This document shows positions 1-9,012 of a DNA stretch of 64,000 nt, piece by piece. The DNA comes from Maribacter ulvicola. Its GTDB lineage: Bacteria; Bacteroidota; Bacteroidia; Flavobacteriales; Flavobacteriaceae. Both the position numbers and the translations under genes were made by a program. How positions within the stretch are numbered: the first letter of the stretch is position 1; the number at the start of each line of letters is the position of its first letter. The stretch covers positions 124,001 through 188,000 of the forward strand of contig NZ_FTMA01000001.1 in the NCBI RefSeq assembly GCF_900155985.1. Reading direction: 5' to 3'. A model generated the notes under the pieces. That model had not been told where the DNA came from. It was given only the letters and a program-made list of their open reading frames with translations, and did not search any database.

Positions 1-257
1 TAGCTTTGGCCATGGATAAAAAACCACCTACAAAGGCTCTGAAGTTTTGGCAACTAAAAATTGGTAAGATTGCAGATATAATTAAAAATATACTTACCGG
101 AAGCCCTAGAACTATTACAAAAAATACTATTTACGGATTAAAACACCCCACAACATTTAACAATGAAAAAATTAAGAATACATTGGGTATGGAGTTTGAT
201 AGTTTGGACGAACAAATAAAATTCTCTTCTAAACTGTTTATTTCTGAACACTCTTAG
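1..257 (+). CDS. NAD-dependent epimerase/dehydratase, C-terminal fragment cut by the window edge
   Basis: The reading frame is open at the left edge, so only the last ~84 residues are visible. The end (ITKNTIYGLKHPTTFNNEKI, then KNTLGMEFDSLDEQI) resembles the C-terminus of flavobacterial extended SDR proteins of the dihydroflavonol-4-reductase type, where a 'ITKETA..LH....YDNSKIK..L.FEF' segment closes the substrate domain. The Rossmann nucleotide site would lie upstream, outside the window. The last 20 bases overlap the convergent DUF4296 gene. The TTG at base 6 is unlikely to be the true start, because homology-like sequence runs to the edge. The family call is moderate; the substrate is unknown. 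Confidence 0.6.
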   Translation, partial: ALAMDKKPPTKALKFWQLKIGKIADIIKNILTGSPRTITKNTIYGLKHPTTFNNEKIKNTLGMEFDSLDEQIKFSSKLFISEHS

Positions 258-675
258 ACGATACCGGGTCTTTCTTTATAATTTTGATATCCTTCTTTTT
301 TGTCTTCTCAACCATATTTAGACTGTCTCTAATTTTTTTCTCTGCTTCTAATTGTAAACGTTGCTTTTCTAGATCAGACTCTACCTTTTTGTACATATTC
401 TCATATTGTAAAGGTTTTGATGCATAATACCTATCGCTATTTACAAACTGGGCACTATCAATTTCAAATTTCTTAAATATGAAAAATGTTGGCTCTATAC
501 CATTTTCTCTAAGCTTCCCCAAATTGGTTGCTTTTGCGGCATTAACAATAGCCATTTCCTTGATAATCAATACCATTTTATCTTCCGGTATTAAATTATC
601 GGGTTTTTCTATTAATTCTTCGGTACATGAAGAAACCAATAAAAATATTGCCACTAAAAATAATAAGTGCTTCAT
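238..675 (-). CDS. DUF4296 family lipoprotein
   Basis: A 145-residue protein with a lipoprotein signal peptide: a hydrophobic stretch from about residue 3 to 15, then a lipobox-like LVSSC with Cys17 as the predicted lipidated residue. The body carries the N-terminal DUF4296 pattern (IPEDKMVLIIKEMAIVNAA) and a charged, coiled-coil-prone Lys/Glu-rich C-terminus from about residue 100. DUF4296 is a Bacteroidota family of unknown function that often lies beside pyrC. Its start overlaps the pyrC stop by four bases, so the two are probably translated together from one mRNA. It is likely attached to a membrane on the periplasmic side; no activity can be read from the sequence. Confidence 0.8.
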   Translation of the reverse strand: MKHLLFLVAIFLLVSSCTEELIEKPDNLIPEDKMVLIIKEMAIVNAAKATNLGKLRENGIEPTFFIFKKFEIDSAQFVNSDRYYASKPLQYENMYKKVESDLEKQRLQLEAEKKIRDSLNMVEKTKKKDIKIIKKDPVSSKSVQK

Positions 676-2009
676 GGTCTATTGAATGTTAGCCTTTTTG
701 CATTTCGTTCTTCAGAAAACTGTCCGTTACTATACCCTAAATGTCCGTTTATAAAAGTGTGTACAATTTTAGAAGAGAATGTAGTGTCCTCAAAAGGAGA
801 CCATTTGCACTTATAGGCGATATTTTCTTTGGAAACGGTCCAAGGATTATTTAAGTCTGCCACTACTAAATCTGCATAATAACCTTCACGAATATATCCA
901 CGCTTTTCTATCTGAAATAATATTGCGGGATTATGACACATTTTCTGCACCAGTTTTTCTAAGGTAATTTTTCCTTCTTTTACCTTCTCCAGCATGGCGT
1001 TTAACGCGTGTTGCACTAACGGTCCGCCAGAAGGTGCTTTTGTATACACATTGTCCTTTTCCTCTAATAAATGAGGTGCGTGATCGGTAGCAATGACATC
1101 TATTCTGTCATCTAATAGCGCATTCCAAAGCATATCTCTATCCTTAGCCGTTTTTACTGCGGGGTTCCATTTTATTAAAGTGCCTTTGTTTGCATAATCG
1201 GCATCTGAAAACCATAGGTGATGAATACAAACCTCTGCCGTAATTTTCTTTTGCTCTAAAGGAATATCATTACGGAACAGATCCGTTTCTTTTCCGGTAG
1301 ACAAATGAAACACATGTAATCTAGCTCCTGTTTTCTTGGCCAAAGCAATTGCCCTAGATGAAGAAAGGTAACAAGCTTCTTCACTTCTTATGATAGGATG
1401 AAGTTCTAAAGGAATAGCATCTCCGTACTCCGCCTTATATTTAGCCAAATTTTCACGAATGGTGGTTTCATCTTCACAGTGTGCAGAGATAACCATTTCT
1501 GTATTACTGAAAATATTCTCAATGACTTTTTCATCGTCCACCAACATATTTCCCGTAGAAGAACCTAAAAACAATTTGATACCTGAACAAGCATTTTTAT
1601 CTAATCTTTTTAATTCTTCAAGATTATCATTGGTACCACCGAACAAAAAAGAATAATTGGCAAAAGCAGTATTTGCCGCAGTGGCAAATTTCTCTTCTAG
1701 CTTTTCTATAGTAGTTGTTTGCGGTGTTGTATTGGGTTGCTCCATAAATGTAGTGATACCACCTGCAAGTGCCGCCCTACTTTCTGTTGCTATTGTTCCT
1801 TTATGGGTAAGACCTGGCTCTCTAAAATGAACTTGATCATCTATAATACCCGGCAATATATGCTTACCGGAAACATCAATTACCACTGCATCTGCATCAG
1901 ATATATCTTTTCCTATTTTCGCAATAAGGTCATCAACAATTAGAATATCACTTTCCTGAGCTACTCCCTCGTTAACAATTATTCCGTTTTTCAATAAAAT
2001 CTTACCCAT
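672..2009 (-). CDS. pyrC: Dihydroorotase (class I, PyrC/multifunctional type)
   Basis: Catalyses reversible cyclisation of N-carbamoyl-aspartate to dihydroorotate, step three of pyrimidine synthesis. At 445 residues it has the usual class I length. The amidohydrolase barrel shows IDDQVHFREPGLTHKG at about residue 56, VISAHCED at about 174, LHVFHLSTGKE at about 231, and IATDHAPH at about 305 with the catalytic Asp. The first metal motif reads DxQVHxR rather than the textbook DxHVHxR. As I recall, this Gln is a subfamily feature of Bacteroidota enzymes and not a lesion. It lies between the mannosyltransferase-like gene (2 bases upstream) and DUF4296 (4-base overlap) in one operon. Confidence 0.93.
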   Translation of the reverse strand: MGKILLKNGIIVNEGVAQESDILIVDDLIAKIGKDISDADAVVIDVSGKHILPGIIDDQVHFREPGLTHKGTIATESRAALAGGITTFMEQPNTTPQTTTIEKLEEKFATAANTAFANYSFLFGGTNDNLEELKRLDKNACSGIKLFLGSSTGNMLVDDEKVIENIFSNTEMVISAHCEDETTIRENLAKYKAEYGDAIPLELHPIIRSEEACYLSSSRAIALAKKTGARLHVFHLSTGKETDLFRNDIPLEQKKITAEVCIHHLWFSDADYANKGTLIKWNPAVKTAKDRDMLWNALLDDRIDVIATDHAPHLLEEKDNVYTKAPSGGPLVQHALNAMLEKVKEGKITLEKLVQKMCHNPAILFQIEKRGYIREGYYADLVVADLNNPWTVSKENIAYKCKWSPFEDTTFSSKIVHTFINGHLGYSNGQFSEERNAKRLTFNRP

Positions 2010-2011
2010 AA

Positions 2012-2740
2012 TTAAAACTTATTTTTCAAAAAAAGACTTCTCATTTTCATTACAAACACACCCCAAATAGCCTCACTTATAATTGACGAACTCATTTTGG
2101 ATTTCCCTAATACTCGATCTCTAAAAATAATGGAAACTTCTTCTATTTTAAAATGCTTTAAGTACGCCCTAAACTTCATTTCTATTTGAAATGCATAGCC
2201 TACAAAACGAACCGAATCTAAATCTATAGCTTCTAATACTTTTCTTTTATAACATACAAAACCTGCGGTAGGATCGTCTACACGCATTCCGGTTATCAAC
2301 TTTACATATACGGAAGCCCCATATGATAACAATACCCTATAAAGTGGCCAATTTACCACGTTCACTCCTTTTTTATACCTAGAGCCTACTGCTAAATCAG
2401 CTCCATTCTCACATGCTTTCAACAATCTCAAAAGGTCTGAAGGTGTATGTGAAAAATCTGCGTCCATTTCAAAAATGTAATCGTAACGCTTTGCTATAGC
2501 CCATTTAAACCCATGAATATAGGCTGTACCTAAGCCAGACTTTTCTAATCGGGTCTCTAAGAACAATCTCCCCTTAAATTCTTGTTGTAGTCCGCGAACG
2601 CAGTCCCCTGTTTTATCTGGTGAATTATCATCTACTATAAGTACATGAAATTCTTTCTGCAAAACAAATACTGCCCTAATTATAGCCTCTACATTTTCAA
2701 TTTCGTTATACGTAGGTATGATTACGATACTACTGGACAT
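2012..2740 (-). CDS. Polyprenol-phosphate mannose synthase-like glycosyltransferase (GT2)
   Basis: A 242-residue single-domain GT2 enzyme of the Dpm1 type. The fold starts IVIIPTYNEIENVEAII; the donor-site DDNSPDKTG is near residue 37 and the metal-binding EMDADFSHTP near residue 91. GSRYKKG and the late DPTAGFVCYKR follow. It has no C-terminal membrane anchor, as in the soluble Dpm1 class. Such enzymes transfer a hexose, usually mannose from GDP-mannose, onto a polyprenyl phosphate, which then donates to membrane GT-C enzymes. A GT39 family GT-C enzyme is encoded divergently next door, making a donor/acceptor pair plausible. It is first in the operon with pyrC and DUF4296. The sugar is inferred from the family. 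Confidence 0.85.
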   Translation of the reverse strand: MSSSIVIIPTYNEIENVEAIIRAVFVLQKEFHVLIVDDNSPDKTGDCVRGLQQEFKGRLFLETRLEKSGLGTAYIHGFKWAIAKRYDYIFEMDADFSHTPSDLLRLLKACENGADLAVGSRYKKGVNVVNWPLYRVLLSYGASVYVKLITGMRVDDPTAGFVCYKRKVLEAIDLDSVRFVGYAFQIEMKFRAYLKHFKIEEVSIIFRDRVLGKSKMSSSIISEAIWGVFVMKMRSLFLKNKF

Positions 2741-2839
2741 ATGTTAATTATAGGTATTTCGACAAAAGTAGGGTTTTATTAGTCGTCTTAAAATGACCAA
2801 CAATACCTTTATGAAATTTTTAAAATAGATACCAAGCCT

Positions 2840-2855
2840 TAAATTTGTAATTTTG
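2840..2855 (+). promoter_or_regulatory. Tandem TAnnTTTG -7 boxes upstream of the GT39 gene
   Basis: TAAATTTG (2840-2847) is directly followed by TAATTTTG (2848-2855). Both match the Bacteroidota -7 consensus TAnnTTTG and lie 20-35 bases before the ATG at 2876. No clear TTG -33 element stands at the ideal distance, so this is a likely but untested promoter. Confidence 0.5.
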
Positions 2856-2875
2856 ACTCTAAGTAATCTATACAA

Positions 2876-4549
2876 ATGCTGACTAAAATTCCAAAGCAGT
2901 TTTACTTTTTTCTAGCTGCCATATTCATTTTAAACCTTATTCAATCTAGTTTTACGCAACTCATTTTTGATGAAGCTTATTACTGGTATTATAGTCAGGA
3001 CATGGCATGGGGTTATTTTGACCACCCGCCCATGGTGGCACTTTTAGTAAAAATCAGTAGTTTCTTTTTTAATGGTGAACTAGGGGTACGTTTCATGAGT
3101 TGTGTATTATCTGCCATCAACATTATTCTTCTTTGGTTAATGATAGACAACCCAAAAAAGAACGACTACATCAAACATTTTTTTGTACTGGTTTTTTCTA
3201 TGACGCTGCTTAATGCTTATGGTTTTTTTACATTACCAGATACTCCCCTGTTATTTTTTACCAGTTGCTTTTTGCTTACCTATAAATATTTTATTAAAAA
3301 ACCAACTGCAGGTTTAGCAATACTTTTGGGCATATTTATGGCTGCATTGATGTATAGTAAATACCATGCTGTACTGGTCATATTCTTTGTTCTGCTATCC
3401 AACCTTAAACTTACTACGAACAAATATGCTTGGCTAGCCGTTATCATTGCTCTATGCTGCTATGCCCCACATTTTTATTGGCTATACGAAAATGATTTTG
3501 TATCCATAAAATATCATTTGTTTGAACGCCCTAACGGTGCGTACCGCTTTGAAAAATACACCTTAGGCTTTTTGGTCAATCTAGTTGCCATATTCGGTTT
3601 AACTTTTCCGTTTATCTACAAAGCGCTGTTTAAGACCAAAGGAAATGACTTGTTCAGCAAGGCTCTTATCTATCTTACCTACGGTGTACTAATTTTCTTT
3701 TTTGTTTCTAGCTTCAATAGAAGAGTGCAAACACAATGGATCATTATTGTTTGTATTCCACTTGTGGTCATTGCTTTTAACTATATGCTACAAAACAAAC
3801 AGGCATTAACCTGGATTTACAGATTAGGTCTTATCAATACAGTTTTAATTCTTTATTTAAGGATGGGACTTGCCCACCAACCGCTACTTTTTAATTTCCA
3901 TTACGAAAGTCATGGTAACAAGGAATGGGCTAAAGCCATTGAAGAAGAAGTAGGAAACATACCTGTAATATTTGAAAACTCCTATAGAAATGCACCCATG
4001 TATTCTTTTTATACCGATGCAACACCTACCTTTTCATTGAACAACTTCATGTATCGAAAAAATCAATATTCAATAGATGGCTCTGAAGAACAAATACGCG
4101 GTAAAGACGTTGCATACATCTCTCAATACGACAAAAACCCAACTTTCACTTATGAAAAAGAAGACGGCGGCTTATACAAAGGTAAATACATAGCTAACTT
4201 TCAGTCTTACCGAAAATTAAGTTGTATTATTGAAGACACCCCTATTACCTTAAACTCAGAAAAATCTATTGATCTTAAAATTTATAATCCATATCCAGAA
4301 GCTATAGACCTCAATAAATTAAAATTTGCAGTGACCTATATGGACAACTACAAAACCCCTGTAGAGACGCTAAAAATGACACCTAAACCTAAACAAACCA
4401 CAGTTACTACCTTAAAACAACAAGACACTACAAATTTTATATTTCAATTACCTAAAACAAAAAAAGAAAACATTGGCTATTTTAGAGTTGTAATATCTGA
4501 AAATGGCCTTTTATACGGGCTAAACGGACAAGCAATACCTGTGAATTAA
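2876..4549 (+). CDS. Glycosyltransferase family 39 (ArnT/PMT-like GT-C) membrane protein
   Basis: A 557-residue polytopic protein. The first membrane segment is followed by DEAYYWYYSQ and WGYFDHPPMVALLVK, the acidic first-loop motif of PMT/ArnT-type GT-C enzymes where the catalytic Asp/Glu sits. About ten hydrophobic segments run to roughly residue 335. The last ~200 residues are soluble and probably periplasmic, including a beta-rich tail from about residue 450 that could be a carbohydrate-binding-like module. The family uses polyprenyl-phosphate sugars, which fits the divergent Dpm1-like gene. It shares its final base with the next gene's ATG (TTAATGG), so translation is probably coupled. 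The acceptor is unknown. Confidence 0.82.
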   Translation: MLTKIPKQFYFFLAAIFILNLIQSSFTQLIFDEAYYWYYSQDMAWGYFDHPPMVALLVKISSFFFNGELGVRFMSCVLSAINIILLWLMIDNPKKNDYIKHFFVLVFSMTLLNAYGFFTLPDTPLLFFTSCFLLTYKYFIKKPTAGLAILLGIFMAALMYSKYHAVLVIFFVLLSNLKLTTNKYAWLAVIIALCCYAPHFYWLYENDFVSIKYHLFERPNGAYRFEKYTLGFLVNLVAIFGLTFPFIYKALFKTKGNDLFSKALIYLTYGVLIFFFVSSFNRRVQTQWIIIVCIPLVVIAFNYMLQNKQALTWIYRLGLINTVLILYLRMGLAHQPLLFNFHYESHGNKEWAKAIEEEVGNIPVIFENSYRNAPMYSFYTDATPTFSLNNFMYRKNQYSIDGSEEQIRGKDVAYISQYDKNPTFTYEKEDGGLYKGKYIANFQSYRKLSCIIEDTPITLNSEKSIDLKIYNPYPEAIDLNKLKFAVTYMDNYKTPVETLKMTPKPKQTTVTTLKQQDTTNFIFQLPKTKKENIGYFRVVISENGLLYGLNGQAIPVN

Positions 4550-5202
4550 TGGAACCAATTGTAAGAACTTTTGAGCAAACCGATTGGATCACCATAACAC
4601 TAGCGGCTAGTTTACTACTTCCTATTATCGCCAAAAGCATCTATTATTCTCGCTTTTTAAATTTTGTCATACTCCCTTTCAACAATAAGTACATTTCCAT
4701 GTACACCAAGAAAGAAAAACTATTTAATTGGTTTCATTTACTAATGAGCATCTTCCAAATCATAAATACCGCATTATTTATTTATTTTATTTGGTGCTCT
4801 TATTTAAATCCTACAGAAGCAAAAAAACCTTTTATTTTTCCGATACTCCTTGCAGCTGTTTTCCTATTTATTAGTGCAAAAACAATGGCGCAATTAATTA
4901 ACGGATTTATTTTTAATTCCTACAACACCTTTAACGAGTTGATTTTTAAGAAACTAACCTACCTTAATTATTCTGGTATTATTCTTTTTATTGCAAATGT
5001 ATTTTTAAGCTATGTTTTTATAAATTCTCGCATTGTAATAATAATTGCCCTCTTCTTATTTTTTGCTATCAATATAATTGGTTGGGTAACAGTCCTCAGG
5101 AATTATCAAAAATTCATAAGCAGCTATTTTTTCTATTTTATTTTGTACCTTTGCACACTCGAAATTGCACCCTTAGTTATTATGGGAAGCTTTCTAAAAT
5201 AG
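4549..5202 (+). CDS. DUF4271 membrane protein
   Basis: A 217-residue protein with about six or seven hydrophobic segments spread along its length and little else. It fits DUF4271, a Bacteroidota-specific membrane family almost always found directly before uroporphyrinogen-III synthase, as here. The start codon overlaps the GT39 stop, and the stop (5200-5202) is 8 bases before the hemD ATG. A TACCTTTG box at 5146-5153 inside its 3' end could serve as an internal promoter for hemD. Function unknown; a role linked to tetrapyrroles or to the envelope is only suggested by gene order. Confidence 0.8.
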   Translation: MEPIVRTFEQTDWITITLAASLLLPIIAKSIYYSRFLNFVILPFNNKYISMYTKKEKLFNWFHLLMSIFQIINTALFIYFIWCSYLNPTEAKKPFIFPILLAAVFLFISAKTMAQLINGFIFNSYNTFNELIFKKLTYLNYSGIILFIANVFLSYVFINSRIVIIIALFLFFAINIIGWVTVLRNYQKFISSYFFYFILYLCTLEIAPLVIMGSFLK

Positions 5203-5210
5203 TGCAGCAT

Positions 5211-5954
5211 ATGAAAGTAAAAACGATTTTGGTCTCGCAACCTGAGCCGAAAATGGAAAACTCCCCCTATTCCAAGCTTATTGACAAACAGAAAGTAAAG
5301 GTTGATTTTAGACCGTTTATTCACGTAGAAGGAGTTGACGCAAAAACAGTACGTCAACAAAAGATAGATCTAAATGATTTTACTGCGATAATATTAACAA
5401 GTAGAAACGCAGTAGATCATTTCTTTAGAATTGCAGAAGAAATGCGCTTCAAAGTACCTGACTCTATGAAATACTTCTGCCAGTCTGAAGCGGTTGCCTA
5501 TTACCTTCAAAAGTATGTGGTCTATAGAAAACGTAAGATTTACGTAGGAAAAAGATTGTTTTCAGATTTAGTACCCTTGATCAAGAAATATAAAGATGAA
5601 AAATTCTTATTACCTTCTTCAGATGTACTTAAACCCGATGTACCTGAAACCTTAGAGTCATTAGGCATTAATTGGAAAAGGGCTATTTTTTATAAAACGG
5701 TAATTAGCGACCTTTCTGACTTAAGAAATGTATATTATGACATCTTGGTTTTCTTTAGCCCTTCCGGTATAGAGTCTTTATTACAGAACTTTCCTGATTT
5801 TGATCAAAAAGAAACAAGAATAGCTGTTTTTGGAAACTCTACAGTAGACGCGGCAACAGATGCCGGGTTACGTATAGATATCAAAGCACCAACACCCGAA
5901 ACACCTTCTATGACCATGGCGTTACAGAAATATATTATGAGTGTAAATAAATAG
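5211..5954 (+). CDS. hemD: Uroporphyrinogen-III synthase
   Basis: Cyclises hydroxymethylbilane with D-ring inversion to uroporphyrinogen III, the branch point to haem, sirohaem and cobalamin. I start it at the ATG at 5211, which gives the family-like N-terminus MKVKTILVSQPEP and 247 residues. The same frame is open from 5082, but that extension lies inside DUF4271 and has no family look. Visible family features are IILTSRNAVDHFF in the first lobe, the SSDVLKPDVPETL segment, and VFFSPSGIESLLQNFP with AVFGNSTVDAATDAGL in the second. The family is poorly conserved, so position after DUF4271 adds weight. A strong hairpin terminator follows at 5974. Confidence 0.88.
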   Translation: MKVKTILVSQPEPKMENSPYSKLIDKQKVKVDFRPFIHVEGVDAKTVRQQKIDLNDFTAIILTSRNAVDHFFRIAEEMRFKVPDSMKYFCQSEAVAYYLQKYVVYRKRKIYVGKRLFSDLVPLIKKYKDEKFLLPSSDVLKPDVPETLESLGINWKRAIFYKTVISDLSDLRNVYYDILVFFSPSGIESLLQNFPDFDQKETRIAVFGNSTVDAATDAGLRIDIKAPTPETPSMTMALQKYIMSVNK

Positions 5955-5973
5955 CGTGCTCAAATAACAACAT

Positions 5974-6004
5974 AAAAAAAGCCTTGCATTGCAAGGCTTT
6001 TTTT
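5974..6004. terminator. Bidirectional terminator between hemD and pckA
   Basis: A perfect hairpin, GCCTTGCA/TGCAAGGC with a one-base loop at 5981-5997, has seven A on its left and seven T on its right. It can therefore end transcripts of both convergent genes. Confidence 0.9.
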
Positions 6005-6009
6005 ATCTC

Positions 6010-7626
6010 TTAAAATGCGTACCGCTGTGGCCCGCCCCTTCTTATTTCTTCACTGGCATAACTTTCAAACTTTTTAAAGTTTTCCCTAAAGGCGTTTGTC
6101 AGCTTAAATGCAGTGTTATAGTATTTCTCATCATCGTTCCAAGTTGCCCTTGGACTTAATACAGATGTTGGCACGCCCGGACACTCTCTAGGCTGCGCCA
6201 CACCAAATACGGAATGAATATGGTACTTATCATAAGAATACAGTCCTAAATCACCGTTTAATGCAGCTGAGATCATTGCCCTAGTATACTTCAGCTTCAT
6301 TCTAGTACCAACACCATAAGAACCTCCTGTCCAGCCTGTGTTCACAAGCCATACATCTACCCCAGATTCTTTCATTTTTTTACTCAACATTTCAGCATAC
6401 TTTGTTGGGTGCAATGGCATAAAAGGCGCACCAAAACATGCAGAGAACGACGGCACCGGTTCTACCACACCTGCCTCTGTCCCAGCAACCTTAGCCGTGT
6501 AGCCAGAAATAAAGTGATATGCGGCCTGACTAGGGGTAAGCTTAGATATTGGAGGCAGCACACCAAAAGCATCTGCAGTTAAAAAGAAAATATTCTTTAC
6601 ATTCTTGCCAATTGATGGTTGTTGAATGTTATCTATATGATGAATTGGGTAACTAACCCTTGTATTCTGGGTTATGGAAGTATCTGCAAAATCTACATTT
6701 CCCTTATCATCTAAAACCACATTTTCAAGAATTGCACCTGGTTTGATCGCATTGTAAATTTCAGGTTCTTGCTCTTCAGATAGGTTAATTACCTTTGCAT
6801 AACAACCACCTTCAAAGTTAAATACTGTATTTCTACTTGTCCAGCCATGCTCATCATCGCCAATTAATTTTCTATTTGGGTCTGTTGATAAAGTTGTTTT
6901 TCCCGTACCTGATAATCCAAAAAAGATTGCCGTGTCACCATCTTCACCAACATTGGAAGAACAATGCATTGGCAAAGTTTGCTTATATACTGGTAAAATA
7001 AAGTTCAAAGCAGAAAAAATACCTTTTTTGATTTCTCCCGTATACCCTGTTCCTCCAATTAAAGCAATTTTATCGGTAAAGTTTAAGATTGCAAAATTAT
7101 GTTGCCTTGTGCCATCTACTTCTGCATTGGCCATAAAACCCGGAGCGTTAATTACCGTCCATTCTGGTGTAAAATCATCCAATTCTGTTTTGGTAGGACG
7201 CAAAAACATATTATAGGCAAACATATTTGACCAAGGATATTCATTGATCACACGTATATTTAATCTATAATCTTCGTCTGCACATGCATAACTATCTCTA
7301 ACAAAAAGTTCTTTTTCGTTTAAATAACTGATTACCTTAGTGTATAGGGCATCAAATTTTTTCTTTTCAAATGGAATATTTATATCTCCCCACCAAATTT
7401 TACCCTTGGTTATATCATCTTTGACAATAAATCTATCTTTAGGGGACCTACCGGTAAATTCACCGGTATTGACCGCCAGTGTTCCGTTTTTGGCTTCAAC
7501 CCCCATATCCATTTCTAGAGTGGCTTTTTGGAGATTTTCTGGAGTTTCCTGATAATGAAAATTGGCGTGTGTAATCCCATATTTTTTCAGGGATATCGTA
7601 TTCGCATTTGTCATTGAGCTTTTCAT
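6010..7626 (-). CDS. pckA: Phosphoenolpyruvate carboxykinase (ATP)
   Basis: Converts oxaloacetate plus ATP to phosphoenolpyruvate, the entry step of gluconeogenesis. At 538 residues it has the normal length of the ATP-dependent family. The kinase-1a P-loop GLSGTGKTTLSTDP is near residue 238, the metal-binding LIGDDEHGW follows at about 255, and R-x-SYPIHHI (VSYPIHHIDNIQQPS) at about 330. TGRSPKDRFIV in the N-terminal half binds substrate. It is convergent with hemD and shares a terminator with it. The next genes upstream on the same strand encode glycerate kinase and a carboxylate transporter, which feed the same PEP/phosphoglycerate node. Confidence 0.97.
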   Translation of the reverse strand: MKSSMTNANTISLKKYGITHANFHYQETPENLQKATLEMDMGVEAKNGTLAVNTGEFTGRSPKDRFIVKDDITKGKIWWGDINIPFEKKKFDALYTKVISYLNEKELFVRDSYACADEDYRLNIRVINEYPWSNMFAYNMFLRPTKTELDDFTPEWTVINAPGFMANAEVDGTRQHNFAILNFTDKIALIGGTGYTGEIKKGIFSALNFILPVYKQTLPMHCSSNVGEDGDTAIFFGLSGTGKTTLSTDPNRKLIGDDEHGWTSRNTVFNFEGGCYAKVINLSEEQEPEIYNAIKPGAILENVVLDDKGNVDFADTSITQNTRVSYPIHHIDNIQQPSIGKNVKNIFFLTADAFGVLPPISKLTPSQAAYHFISGYTAKVAGTEAGVVEPVPSFSACFGAPFMPLHPTKYAEMLSKKMKESGVDVWLVNTGWTGGSYGVGTRMKLKYTRAMISAALNGDLGLYSYDKYHIHSVFGVAQPRECPGVPTSVLSPRATWNDDEKYYNTAFKLTNAFRENFKKFESYASEEIRRGGPQRYAF

Positions 7627-7884
7627 GATTTAGAAAATTTGTTCATGTAAAGCTAAAAAAATAAATGCTGAACCACTGATTTTCAGAGTCCAATTAGTTT
7701 CATTCATCGTCGAAATACGAATTCAATTAAAAATCTGCTATAAATAAAAAATATCCGCAAGTACTTTATTGCATTTAATTCATTTTTAATAAAAATACCT
7801 TGTATTAAATTTATTATTCGTAATTAAATGTGATTATTTTATGAAATAAATAAAAACACAAACAAAATGCTGCCTAAAAAATTT

Positions 7885-9012
7885 TTATTTTTTGGCAAAA
7901 TAGTCAGCAGTTCTTGCAATTAAAAGCTGGGCTGCATGGCGCATATTATACTCGCTACCCCTAAACTCATCATGAAACTCTACGACATCAAAAATGCCCT
8001 GTCGTTCTAATTCGTCTTTAGAAATTTCTGATTTTCCACAAATGACAATTACTGGAGTATTGTATTTTTTTCCTAAAGAAATTATTCCCTGTAACAATTT
8101 CCCGCAGAGGGATTGCCCATCTATTTTACATTCTCCTGTAATTATATAATCTACATCACCCAGAGCCAGTACATCCTTAACTCTTGAAAGTTCCAGAATA
8201 AAATCTTCACCACTTAACATATCGGCATTAAAAAAAGATTTCAACCCAAACCCCGTACCTCCACCAGCTCCTGCTCCAGGTAATTTTCCATTTTGTACAC
8301 TGTATTGTTTAGAAACTATCTTGTCTAAATTTATAAGTCCTCTATCCAAATCTTCAATAATAACATCAGATGCCCCTTTTTCCCCAGCATAGAGATAAGA
8401 GGTACCGTTTTCACCAAATAAGGGGTTGGATATATCATTGACCGCATAAAAATTTACCTGCCTTACATTTGAAGAAACTGCTGCGTCATCAATACTATCT
8501 ATTAATTGTAAACTTGCCCCAATAGCATCCAATTCTTCTCTTTCCTCATTTAAAAAGACATATCCTAAAGCATTCGCAATACCAATACCTCCATCAACAG
8601 TAGCACTTCCGCCCAATCCCATATAAATATGCTCTATCCCTTTTTCGATTGCATCTTTTATTTGAATACCCGTGCCATAAGTAGTGGTCAACATTGGGTT
8701 TCGATCTTCTTTCATCAACAGCTGTTTACCTGAAGCGTTTGCCAACTCAATGTATGCCGCATTGTTTTGCTGACTGTACAGATAATAGGATTGTATTCGT
8801 TTTCCTAACGGATTCGTACTAATAACCTGCATTGATATACACGGCTTATAATAGGCCACCACATTCAAAAAATTGTCACCAACATCAGATAATTTTATAC
8901 AACTGTAAGAGAAAGAAACTCCCGACTTTTCCACACCCGAAATAAAAGCATTTGAAAATTCATCACTGGTCAGGGAACCCTTAAATTTATTTGGAATAAG
9001 TAATAGTTTCAT
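7885..9012 (-). CDS. Glycerate 2-kinase (GlxK/GarK family)
   Basis: Phosphorylates D-glycerate, giving 2-phosphoglycerate in most members of this family. Its 375 residues match the usual ~380. The N-terminus has the family-like LLIPNKFKGSLTSDEFSNAF, the nucleotide/substrate region shows MGLGGSATVDGGIGIANALG near residue 130, and GAGAGGGTGFGL near residue 247. ITGECKIDGQSLCGK near residue 290 is a further family block. The stop-side neighbour is pckA 258 bases away; upstream it abuts the DASS transporter with no gap (9012/9013), so import and phosphorylation are almost certainly co-expressed. The transporter substrate is therefore likely glycerate or a related hydroxy acid. Confidence 0.9.
   Translation of the reverse strand: MKLLLIPNKFKGSLTSDEFSNAFISGVEKSGVSFSYSCIKLSDVGDNFLNVVAYYKPCISMQVISTNPLGKRIQSYYLYSQQNNAAYIELANASGKQLLMKEDRNPMLTTTYGTGIQIKDAIEKGIEHIYMGLGGSATVDGGIGIANALGYVFLNEEREELDAIGASLQLIDSIDDAAVSSNVRQVNFYAVNDISNPLFGENGTSYLYAGEKGASDVIIEDLDRGLINLDKIVSKQYSVQNGKLPGAGAGGGTGFGLKSFFNADMLSGEDFILELSRVKDVLALGDVDYIITGECKIDGQSLCGKLLQGIISLGKKYNTPVIVICGKSEISKDELERQGIFDVVEFHDEFRGSEYNMRHAAQLLIARTADYFAKK

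Noticed and set aside
5082-5210. Longer N-terminus for hemD
   Set aside because: The extension lies inside the DUF4271 gene in another frame and is unlike the family; the ATG at 5211 fits well.
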